Source: Rhodoferax sp. (GTDB lineage: Bacteria; Pseudomonadota; Gammaproteobacteria; Burkholderiales; Burkholderiaceae_C). From it: a stretch of 25,654 nt of DNA. This document shows positions 14,951 through 22,345 of this stretch, piece after piece (position 1 is the stretch's first letter; every line of letters begins with the position of its first letter). The DNA lies in the NCBI GenBank assembly GCA_030833685.1, contig JAURGS010000007.1, forward strand, positions 1 to 25,654, given 5' to 3'. Below the pieces are notes generated by a model that worked only from the letters and a program-made list of their open reading frames with translations, ran no database searches and was not told where the DNA came from. A program made the position numbers and the translations under genes.

Positions 14951-16102
14951 TCAGGGCCCACGGCGGCTCTGGCGGGCAGACTTGACGGCTTGCCCGAGCT
15001 CAATGACCGCCATGGCGTAGTAGCTGCTTTGGTTGTAGCGCGTGATGACGTAAAAATTTTCGGTGCCGGCCACGTAGCTCGGTGGATCATCCCCGTTGAA
15101 GAGTTCAATCAAGGCCCATTTGCCCGGGTACTGGCTGGCTGCCTCGTCGGCTAGCCGAATACCGAGACTTTGAAAGGTTTGGCGATCGAAGGTCGGGAGG
15201 ATGTCGGGCTCGAGCAAGGTGGTTTTATTCAAACTGGCACTGTCGAACGAAATTTCGAAGTGGGTAGCTTGCTGTCGTTGCCAGCCATAGGCGCGCAGGT
15301 AATTGGCAACCGAGCCAATCGCATCGACGGGACTGCCCCACAGATCAATGCCTTTGTCCTCATCAAAGTTAACGGCGTGGTCAAGCCAACTGCTTGGCAT
15401 GAATTGCGGCAGACCCATGGCGCCGGCGTAGCTTCCGCGCATGCTGCTTGGGTCACGGCCAAGCTGTTTGACCAGTTTCAGGAAGTGACCCAGCTCTGAA
15501 AAAAAGTATTCACGCCGTTGGGCAGCCTTTGGATGCGTTTTGGGGAAGTCGAAAGCCAATGTCGCCAGCGCATCAATAACCCGGTGGGTGCCGGTGTACC
15601 GGCCGTACAGTGTCTCCACACCAATAATGCCCACGATGATTTCTGGAGCAACGCCGTAGCTTTTTTCGGCCCGCTCAAGTGCGCTCTGGTGCTGGCGCCA
15701 GAACTCAAGGCCGGCCTCAATGCGCACAGGTTCAATAAAGCGCGCTTTGTACGCTGCCCAGTTTTTCACCACGCCTGCAGGTGCAGGTTCAACCGCTTTG
15801 GCTATCGCGCCTACGTAATTGGCTTGGGACAGGGCCAGTCTGACCCAGCTTGCATCAAGCTCCTGGGTTTTGGCCAGGCGCTTGGCCACCGCGCTGAGGT
15901 CGATTCGCTTGGCGTAGTTGTTTGAAGCTTTGGATGTAGAAGTCTTGCCATCAGGCTTGGCCTGCTTGGCAATTTTGGGTTGCGTGGCCGTGGGCTGGGT
16001 GGTTTGCGCCGTCGCTGTGCCCACCCCTGCCACCAGCATCACGATTGAGGCAAGGCAGAGTCGACTTACGTTTAATCGAAAAACGGGCATGGCACGCGTC
16101 AT
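14951..16102 (-). CDS. mltB: Lytic murein transglycosylase B
   Basis: This periplasmic enzyme cleaves the glycan strand of peptidoglycan, forming 1,6-anhydromuramic ends. The 383-residue precursor has a signal peptide (about 1-32) with an ATA-Q cleavage site and no lipobox cysteine at the cleavage point, so it appears soluble rather than a lipoprotein like E. coli MltB. A T/Q/K-rich linker (33-62) precedes the SLT family 3 domain. The catalytic glutamate is E163 in GVETLYGR, and the MltB motif GSYAGAMGLPQFMPSSW is at 223-239. The ATG directly follows the tgpA stop (TGA then ATG), so it is the last gene of the moxR operon. ATG five codons in is an alternative start. Confidence 0.93.
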   Translation of the reverse strand: MTRAMPVFRLNVSRLCLASIVMLVAGVGTATAQTTQPTATQPKIAKQAKPDGKTSTSKASNNYAKRIDLSAVAKRLAKTQELDASWVRLALSQANYVGAIAKAVEPAPAGVVKNWAAYKARFIEPVRIEAGLEFWRQHQSALERAEKSYGVAPEIIVGIIGVETLYGRYTGTHRVIDALATLAFDFPKTHPKAAQRREYFFSELGHFLKLVKQLGRDPSSMRGSYAGAMGLPQFMPSSWLDHAVNFDEDKGIDLWGSPVDAIGSVANYLRAYGWQRQQATHFEISFDSASLNKTTLLEPDILPTFDRQTFQSLGIRLADEAASQYPGKWALIELFNGDDPPSYVAGTENFYVITRYNQSSYYAMAVIELGQAVKSARQSRRGP

Positions 16103-18172
16103 TCAGTTGCTAGGGCGTTTGAGTGCAGGCAGTTGAGCAAATTCTTGCCGCAGTGTAGCCAGCGTCTTGGCGGTGCGCGCTTGCCCAGGTGCGGGTTCTG
16201 CAGGAGGCCCATAGCGCAGCAACTCCATTTTCTGCAACCAGGTCAGCCAGGCCTGCGCTGCTGTGTTTGTCAAAAGCTCGTCGCTCTGACGCTGTTGGAT
16301 TTGATGGGCCAGTTGCTGTGGTGTGCGCTGTACTTTCAGATTTTCCTCACCTGCTGCAGCGATGCGCTGCTGCGCCCGCATCAGCAATCGCAGCCAGGGG
16401 TCGTGCTGAGGGCGTCGCCAGGTCATGAACGCGGCAGCCACCAGACTGGCACTGACCAGCACGGTGCTGAGAAGAATGATCAGGTCTTCCCAGCGGGGGG
16501 TGGTCACGCCCAGGCGAGCCAGCAGCGCGAGCTGTTGGGCCTGTTCGTAATTCAGGACCCACTGATTCCAACGGTTGTTGACCGCGTCCCACATGAATCG
16601 CATGCGCCAGGCTAAATCAGGGCTGATCGAACCGAAGACGATATTCGCCAACTCGGAAGGGGAGCCCGCTGCGCGCTGCGGGCCGCTGATGCGCTCCGGT
16701 GCCACGGCAGTCGTGGGGTCAACCCGTTGCCAGCCCTGGTCGGCATACCAGACCTCGACCCAGGCGTGGGCGTCGCTTTGGCGCACCGTCCAAAAGTCAT
16801 CGAAGGGGTTGCGCTGCGCGCCTTGGTAGCCAGTGATGATGCGCGATGGAATACCCATCAGGCGCATCAAGACCACATAGCTCGAAGCAATGTGCTCGCA
16901 AAAGCCAGCCTTGCGATCGAACCAGAACTCATCGGCAGTGTGCTCACCAAAAACCCCGGGCTGCAGGGTGTAGCTGTAGCCTCCTTCGCTCAGGATCGAT
17001 AGTGCGCGCTTGACCCAGTAGCGGGTGGCGGCGGGCTGATCGATCTGGCGCATCGCTTGCGGTCCCCGGGCGATCAGGTCCTGTGCCCATTGCCGCGTGC
17101 GTGGGTTGCTTGCTCGGGGCATAGCCAAGTAGCGCGCTCGCTCGGCGCTTGTTAGTGCCTGTCCGTAACGGTACTGGGTAAAGGCCTGCGCTTTGTAGCG
17201 TGTGACCGTGTGAACGCCACTGGGCTTGAGCCACTGCAGGTCAGCGCCCGCGCGTATTTGCGCGCCTGGGATGGCGGGCGCTGTGACAGTGGCCTCCAGG
17301 CTTAAGAGCCAGGCTTGCTGATGCGGCTGCAAGGTCAGTTCGTAATTCAGCGCAGTGCCCAGGGGCTGGATATCGGTTGCTGCTTTACCGCGCTGGACAG
17401 GTGCTGCGCGCCACTGTGCCCCGTCGAATTCAGACAGCACAGGACCTCGGAAGTACAGGTCGCCAGGTGCGGGGGTGGCATTGTCAAAGCGCACACGAAA
17501 CGCCACACTCGGGTCGAGCGCCAGGGAAGCCACCGCGCCAACCTCCATTTGGGCTGACAGCCCGCTTTTTCCAGCCGGCACCATGCTGGGCAACCCCCAC
17601 AAAGGCGCAATGCGGGGGAACAACATGAAGAGGATCACCATCACAGGTGTTCCCCAGATTGATAGCTGTAAGGCGCGCTTGGCCGAGTGTTTCAGCGGCG
17701 CTGGCTCGACCATGGTGTGCGCATTGACCACCGCAGTGAGCAAGCCCACAAACCCGATCAGCATGCCCAGTGCATTGAGCAAGGACTGTGAGTAAAAGAA
17801 GCGGGTCAGCATCAGGAAAAACCCGAGAAAGAACACCACGAAGGCATCACGACGCGCACGCAGCTCCAGCGTTTTGAGCGCGAGCAAAACCACAATCAGC
17901 GTGACGCCCGCGTCCCGCCCCAGCACAGTTCGAAAGCTCATCAGGGTGGCCGCGATGGCAATGGCCACCATCAGCAGCAGCCAGCCACGCTGGGGCAGGG
18001 GCTTGCCACGCAGGGCCAATAGCGCCCGCCAGCCCATCAGGCACAGGCTGAGGGCAGCGCACCAGACCGGTAACTCAGGGTACAAGGGGGCGACAACCCA
18101 GGCGATCACCACCAGAAGAAACAGGGTGTCGCGCGTCTCGCGCGACCAGCGTGGCATGGTTATGTTCATCAT
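16103..18172 (-). CDS. tgpA: TgpA-type membrane transglutaminase (DUF3488/transglutaminase-like)
   Basis: This inner-membrane protein carries a periplasmic transglutaminase-like domain, as in Pseudomonas TgpA. The 689 residues begin with a block of about six to seven helices (16-190). The periplasmic part holds the catalytic triad C425 (GFCEHIASS), H469 (DAHAWVEVW) and D485 (VDPTTAV). A further helix lies near 563-583, followed by a cytoplasmic tail (about 585-689). ATG 18172 is chosen because it overlaps the DUF58 stop as ATGA and begins just ahead of the first helix; the frame stays open upstream but lies inside DUF58. It lies between DUF58 and mltB with no gaps. The true reaction (crosslinking, hydrolysis or transfer) is not established. 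Confidence 0.9.
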   Translation of the reverse strand: MMNITMPRWSRETRDTLFLLVVIAWVVAPLYPELPVWCAALSLCLMGWRALLALRGKPLPQRGWLLLMVAIAIAATLMSFRTVLGRDAGVTLIVVLLALKTLELRARRDAFVVFFLGFFLMLTRFFYSQSLLNALGMLIGFVGLLTAVVNAHTMVEPAPLKHSAKRALQLSIWGTPVMVILFMLFPRIAPLWGLPSMVPAGKSGLSAQMEVGAVASLALDPSVAFRVRFDNATPAPGDLYFRGPVLSEFDGAQWRAAPVQRGKAATDIQPLGTALNYELTLQPHQQAWLLSLEATVTAPAIPGAQIRAGADLQWLKPSGVHTVTRYKAQAFTQYRYGQALTSAERARYLAMPRASNPRTRQWAQDLIARGPQAMRQIDQPAATRYWVKRALSILSEGGYSYTLQPGVFGEHTADEFWFDRKAGFCEHIASSYVVLMRLMGIPSRIITGYQGAQRNPFDDFWTVRQSDAHAWVEVWYADQGWQRVDPTTAVAPERISGPQRAAGSPSELANIVFGSISPDLAWRMRFMWDAVNNRWNQWVLNYEQAQQLALLARLGVTTPRWEDLIILLSTVLVSASLVAAAFMTWRRPQHDPWLRLLMRAQQRIAAAGEENLKVQRTPQQLAHQIQQRQSDELLTNTAAQAWLTWLQKMELLRYGPPAEPAPGQARTAKTLATLRQEFAQLPALKRPSN

Positions 18173-19113
18173 GCGCCTGCCAATGCCAGCAGGCATTGGT
18201 GCAGGTGTGCCTGACCACGACCGGGGCTGATGGCCGTAGCAGGCAGGCGAAGGCCGTAGCTCTGGCCGCTGTTCTCTGCTTTTAAAACCCAAGCGCAAAG
18301 ACGACTGAGCTGCGCTTCACGAGCGCTCAAGCCGGTTTGATCCAAGCTCAGCCAGGTGGTGATGTGCTGCCCGGTCTCGAAGTCGCGGCTAACGAGGTCA
18401 CCACTGTGCGCAACTTTTTTCCAGGCGATGGATTTGGGCGGATCGCCCTGGCGGTAGGGACGCAGGTCCTCGGGGTCACCCGTACCGGCTCGCGCAGCGC
18501 GCGCGGCAGCGTTGGCCGATTTGTTCTGCACGAGAGGCAGGGGCGGGACATTCGGTTCAGGGCGTGGATACACCCACACTTTGTGCTCAGGGCGCCAGTA
18601 AGCCCACACCCGAAAGCAACCCATGGGGTAGCGGGTATGAATCATGATCGTGGGTAGCGTCTGCTCTCCGCGTCGAAGGGCCGGCACGCGCAGCGCCAGG
18701 CTTGTGCGGGACTGGCGCGGTAAATTGACCCAGGCGGCATGATCCTGCCCGCGCCAACTCGCACCGACCGAGAACCGCTCGCGTTGGGTTGGATTGCTCA
18801 GCTGCAGGGTGACCAATACGCTGTCACCGACGTAGACCGGTTCTGGCGCTTGCAAGCGCAGCTCAAGGCCTCTGAGCATCGCGTGACCCGTGTGCATGGC
18901 CGCCAAGGCACTACCTGCCAACAGGAAGGTCAGCACGTAGCCTAAATTGAGCTGGTAGTTGATGGAGGACACCAGCAGCAATAAGGTGGTTGCACCCAGC
19001 ATCAAGCCAGCCTTGGTGGGCAAGATGTAAACATTGCGTTGGTTCAGGTCGATCTGATTTTGGGCGGGCATGCGCGCCAGCCACCATAGGCGGATGCGAT
19101 CGCGTAAACCCAT
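18169..19113 (-). CDS. DUF58 domain-containing protein
   Basis: The protein has 314 residues from ATG 19113. Two adjacent hydrophobic helices (about 35-52 and 58-75) anchor it, followed by a beta-rich region and the DUF58 hallmark YRQGDPPKSIAWKKVAHSGDLVSRDF (split here: YRQGDP at 220-225, then SIAW and SRDFE). DUF58 proteins are regular partners of MoxR ATPases and often resemble von Willebrand A-type domains; their biochemical role is unproven. TTG 19128 would overlap the moxR stop by four bases (TTGA) and is a credible alternative start; neither has a clear ribosome-binding site. The 3' end overlaps the tgpA start as ATGA. Confidence 0.88.
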   Translation of the reverse strand: MGLRDRIRLWWLARMPAQNQIDLNQRNVYILPTKAGLMLGATTLLLLVSSINYQLNLGYVLTFLLAGSALAAMHTGHAMLRGLELRLQAPEPVYVGDSVLVTLQLSNPTQRERFSVGASWRGQDHAAWVNLPRQSRTSLALRVPALRRGEQTLPTIMIHTRYPMGCFRVWAYWRPEHKVWVYPRPEPNVPPLPLVQNKSANAAARAARAGTGDPEDLRPYRQGDPPKSIAWKKVAHSGDLVSRDFETGQHITTWLSLDQTGLSAREAQLSRLCAWVLKAENSGQSYGLRLPATAISPGRGQAHLHQCLLALAGA

Positions 19114-19124
19114 GCACCAGTTGA

Positions 19125-20045
19125 TCAAGGCAGGGCAACGGCCTCGAGCATGGCGAGTACCTGTTCATTGGTGCCTAGGCTGGCGTGCTGCGCAGGGTGC
19201 AGCCTGTGGGCGATGGTCTGGGGCAGGATGGCGCGCACATCGTCAGGGCTGACATAGTCGCGCCCGCTCAGCAGGGCGTGCGCTCTGGCCACGCGCAGAA
19301 CCGCCAGGCCGGCTCTTGGGCTGAGGCCCTGCGCGAACCACTGACCGTCTCGTGTGGCCAGGATCAGGTCCTGAACATAGTCCATCAGCGCCCCAGAAAC
19401 GTGTACCGACTGCACTTGCGCTTGCAGCGCAGCCAGGCTGCAGGGGTCCAGCACGGGGTCCATGGCGTCAATCATGGCGCGTCGGTCACTGCCGGCAAGT
19501 AAATCGCGCTCCGATGCGCGATCGGGATACCCCAGCGATATACGCATCAGGAAGCGATCCAGCTGTGACTCTGGGAGCGCGTGTGTGCCCTGTTGCTCAA
19601 ATGGATTTTGGGTCGCAATCACAAAAAACGGACTGGGTAGCGGATGTGTTTGTCCATCAATCGAGACCTGGCGTTCTTCCATGGCCTCTAACAAGGCGCT
19701 TTGGGCCTTGGGACTGGCGCGGTTGATTTCGTCGGCCAGCAGGACCTGGGTGAAGACCGGTCCCGGGTGAAATTCAAATTTCGAGGTCTGGCGGTCAAAA
19801 ATGGATACACCCAGCACATCGCTTGGCATCAGGTCGCTGGTAAATTGAACGCGTCTGAAGGCCAGCCCGAACGCGCGCGCCAGCGTGTGCGCCAGCGTGG
19901 TCTTGCCCACGCCCGGTACGTCTTCAATCAGTAGATGGCCGCCTGCCAGAAGGCAGGCCACGCTATCGCGAACTTGCGCGGGCTTGCCTGCGATCACCTG
20001 GTTGATGCGGCTCATCAATTGATTGAGATTGTTTTGACTTGTCAT
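19125..20045 (-). CDS. MoxR-family AAA+ ATPase
   Basis: This cytoplasmic AAA+ ATPase has 306 residues, the family size. Walker A is DVPGVGKTT at 42-50 (K48), Walker B LLADEINRA at 102-110 (D105, E106), and sensor 1 is N147 in ATQNP; the lid domain fills the last third. MoxR ATPases work as chaperones or activators of metal-binding or von Willebrand A partners, here presumably DUF58. It is the first gene of the moxR-DUF58-tgpA-mltB block. An AAGG sequence lies about eight bases before the ATG. Its promoter must lie in the divergent gap shared with etfB; I see no clear -35/-10 pair for it. Confidence 0.93.
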   Translation of the reverse strand: MTSQNNLNQLMSRINQVIAGKPAQVRDSVACLLAGGHLLIEDVPGVGKTTLAHTLARAFGLAFRRVQFTSDLMPSDVLGVSIFDRQTSKFEFHPGPVFTQVLLADEINRASPKAQSALLEAMEERQVSIDGQTHPLPSPFFVIATQNPFEQQGTHALPESQLDRFLMRISLGYPDRASERDLLAGSDRRAMIDAMDPVLDPCSLAALQAQVQSVHVSGALMDYVQDLILATRDGQWFAQGLSPRAGLAVLRVARAHALLSGRDYVSPDDVRAILPQTIAHRLHPAQHASLGTNEQVLAMLEAVALP

Positions 20046-20506
20046 CTGCCAACCTTCGCAAAAAATGCGTTTTTTGGCATGGATACCACTGGGGATGCTC
20101 TCGGGCTTTGCCCCCTGGTGTGCTGTCCATCGCCGTTCTGTTTAAGACACATCATGCCAGAGTGAGACCTGCCCGCTCTGCAGGTGGGGGCCTGTTGGGG
20201 GTCAACCGCGGGGTATCAGACCCACGCTTTGCCCGCCCCGGTCACATGGCGCAGCGTGAGGCGGTGAGGTCTTTTGCATTCAGGCTTTGGCTGCCCAGGC
20301 GTGCGGGCATCGCCCGTTCGCAGCGCTGCACCCACCGGGGCAGGTGGGCTGGCGTCAGCGCTTGGTCCTGCACCCCAAAAAGGTCAACAAGGGCGGGGCT
20401 TAAAATTAAAACATCCTGGGGGTTGCGCGGGCTAAGCCTGGCGCGGGCACTGCATGTGCCTTTTGCCCACCTGTCTGGTGATGAATTCAACGAGGGAGTA
20501 GAGCGG
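20046..20506. promoter_or_regulatory. Divergent intergenic region between moxR and etfB, palindrome-rich
   Basis: This 461-base gap separates divergent moxR and etfB. I see no convincing gene in it; both strands have open frames but with non-protein-like composition. It holds several short dyads: CAAAAAA/TTTTTTG (20059-20076), ACCTGC/GCAGGT (20167-20185), CGGGC/GCCCG (20304-20316), the perfect palindrome GCAGCGCTGC (20320-20329) and CCCACC/GGTGGG (20331-20348). The first lies in the moxR leader. The last three run back to back upstream of the probable etfB promoter, so they could be operator sites or part of an unrecognised RNA. Confidence 0.5.
20401..20406 (+). promoter_or_regulatory. Possible -10 element for etfBA
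   Basis: TAAAAT in an otherwise GC-rich stretch lies 101 bases before the etfB ATG. No good -35 hexamer is found 16-18 bases upstream. A start about 20413 would give a leader of about 95 bases. Confidence 0.3.
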
Positions 20507-21259
20507 ATGAAAGCCATGGTTGCTGTCAAGCGCGTTGTGGATTACAACGTCAAGGTTAGGGTCAGGTCGGACAACACAGCCGTCGATACGGCCAATGTCA
20601 AGATGAGCATGAACCCGTTTGACGAGATCGCTATTGAAGAAGCGGTCAGACTCAAGGAGAAGGGCGTGGTCACCGAGATCATCGCCGTTTCCTGTGGCGT
20701 GACCCAGTGCCAAGAAACCCTTCGCACGGCCATGGCCATCGGTGCTGATCGGGCCATCTTTGTTGAAAGCCAGGAAGACCTTCAGCCCCTGGCGGTTGCC
20801 AAATTGCTCAAGGCCTTGGCCGACAAAGAGCAGCCTGGCTTGGTGCTGTTGGGCAAACAGGCGATTGACGATGACTGCAATCAGACCGGACAAATGCTCG
20901 CAGCGCTGGCTGACTGGCCGCAGGTGACTTGTGCCAGCAAGATCGAGGTTCAGGGCCCGGATAAGGCCAATATCACGCGTGAAATTGACGGTGGCCTGGA
21001 GACTTTGCAAGTGAGTCTGCCGGCGGTGGTAACGGCTGACCTGCGCCTTAACGAGCCACGGTATGTGACATTACCCAACATCATGAAGGCCAAAAAGAAG
21101 CCGCTGGAAGTGATCAAGCCGCAGGATCTTGGTGTGGATGTGACGCCGCGCATCAAGACGCTTCGGGTGGACGATCCCCCCAAACGGGCTGCCGGCGTGA
21201 AAGTGGCCGATGTGGCTGCGCTTTTGGATAAATTGAAAAACGAAGCCAAGGTCATTTGA
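20507..21259 (+). CDS. etfB: Electron transfer flavoprotein subunit beta
   Basis: This is the beta subunit of the soluble heterodimeric ETF, which takes electrons from acyl-CoA dehydrogenases and passes them to ETF:quinone oxidoreductase. The 250 residues match EtfB length; MKAMVAVKRVVDYNVKVRV at the N-terminus, MSMNPFDEIAIEEA and the AMP-site segment IDDDCNQTGQMLA are family hallmarks. ATG 20507 is chosen because GGGAG lies eight bases upstream and the protein begins as EtfB proteins do, although the frame stays open for over 450 bases upstream. etfA follows after 100 bases. The gene is transcribed away from moxR. Confidence 0.95.
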   Translation: MKAMVAVKRVVDYNVKVRVRSDNTAVDTANVKMSMNPFDEIAIEEAVRLKEKGVVTEIIAVSCGVTQCQETLRTAMAIGADRAIFVESQEDLQPLAVAKLLKALADKEQPGLVLLGKQAIDDDCNQTGQMLAALADWPQVTCASKIEVQGPDKANITREIDGGLETLQVSLPAVVTADLRLNEPRYVTLPNIMKAKKKPLEVIKPQDLGVDVTPRIKTLRVDDPPKRAAGVKVADVAALLDKLKNEAKVI

Positions 21260-21359
21260 ACCTGTGGGTTATGGCTGCCTGGTATCAAAGAACGTTACCG
21301 ATGCAGACGCCTGAAACCCGGCAAATTTGAAACACATGATTGAAGACAAGGAATCCGAC

Positions 21360-22289
21360 ATGACAGTTCTGGTTATTGCTGAACATGACAACGCCGCTGT
21401 GCGTCCTGCTACGCTCAACGCCGTGACGGCAGCCCTGCAGTGCGGCGGTGAAGTGGACGTGATGGTCGCTGGCCATCAGGCCGCATCGGCTGCGGGCTCG
21501 GTAGCGGCCATCCATGGTGTGAGCAAAGTCCTGCACATTGATTCGCCTGACCTGGCCCACGGTATTGCAGAGAACGTTGCTGCGCAGATTCTGGCCGTGG
21601 CTGCCAACTATTCACATATTTTGTTGCCAGCTACTGCCTCGGGCAAAAACATCGCGCCCCGGCTTGCCGCCAAGCTTGATGTGGCGCAGATCTCCGATAT
21701 CACCAAGGTTATCAGTGCCGACACGTTCGAGCGGCCGATCTATGCGGGCAACGCCATGGCAACCGTGCAGTCGAGCGACGGCGTCAAAGTGATCACCGTG
21801 CGCACGACTGCTTTTGACGCTGCCGCCTTGGGCGGGCAGGCCACGGTGCAGAGTGTGCCTGCGCAGGCGGCATTTGCGGGCACAGCCTATGTGGGCAGTG
21901 AGATCGCCAAAAGCGATCGCCCGGAGCTCACGGCTGCCAAAGTCATTGTCAGCGGAGGACGGGCGCTAGGCTCTGAAGAGAAGTTCAAGGAAGTGCTGAC
22001 GCCGTTGGCAGACAAGCTCAATGCGGCCTTGGGGGCCAGCCGTGCGGCGGTGGATGCTGGTTACGCGCCCAATGATTGGCAAGTGGGACAGACCGGCAAG
22101 ATTGTGGCGCCTGACCTGTACATTGCAGCTGGCATCAGTGGTGCTATTCAACACCTGGCTGGCATGAAAGACTCCAAGGTCATTGTGGCGATCAACAAGG
22201 ACCCGGAGGCGCCTATTTTCAGTGTGGCGGACTACGGCCTGGAGGCTGACTTGTTTGTTGCAGTGCCCGAGCTGGTGGCTGCGCTTTGA
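21360..22289 (+). CDS. etfA: Electron transfer flavoprotein subunit alpha
   Basis: The alpha subunit of ETF binds the redox-active FAD. The 309 residues have the N-terminal domain shared with EtfB and the C-terminal FAD domain: SGGRALGSEEKF, then LYIAAGISGAIQHLAGM and a closing INKDPEAPIFSVADYGLEADLF (split: INKDPEAPIF, then DYGLEADLF). ATG 21360 is preceded by AAGGA at eight bases. It lies 100 bases after etfB and 56 bases before the acyl-CoA dehydrogenase gene, its likely electron donor, so the three are probably one transcription unit. Confidence 0.95.
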   Translation: MTVLVIAEHDNAAVRPATLNAVTAALQCGGEVDVMVAGHQAASAAGSVAAIHGVSKVLHIDSPDLAHGIAENVAAQILAVAANYSHILLPATASGKNIAPRLAAKLDVAQISDITKVISADTFERPIYAGNAMATVQSSDGVKVITVRTTAFDAAALGGQATVQSVPAQAAFAGTAYVGSEIAKSDRPELTAAKVIVSGGRALGSEEKFKEVLTPLADKLNAALGASRAAVDAGYAPNDWQVGQTGKIVAPDLYIAAGISGAIQHLAGMKDSKVIVAINKDPEAPIFSVADYGLEADLFVAVPELVAAL

Positions 22290-22345
22290 GGTTGATAACC
22301 AGTTTTGCGCACCACGGTCTCTCAGATTTTTTTGGAGTGTGATCC

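Noticed and set aside
18173..18298. Upstream extension of TgpA by 42 codons
   Set aside because: It lies wholly inside the DUF58 coding region in another frame; the ATGA overlap at 18169-18172 gives the natural start.
20039..20506. In-frame upstream extension of etfB by about 156 codons
   Set aside because: The encoded stretch is Arg/Ala/Gly-rich and unlike any EtfB, while ATG 20507 has a good ribosome-binding site and gives the standard EtfB start.
20242..20529. Minus-strand 95-codon frame in the moxR-etfB gap, with a partly protein-like middle
   Set aside because: It begins inside etfB, overlaps the likely etfB promoter and has no ribosome-binding site or recognised motif. A gene fossil cannot be excluded, but it is not supported as a gene.
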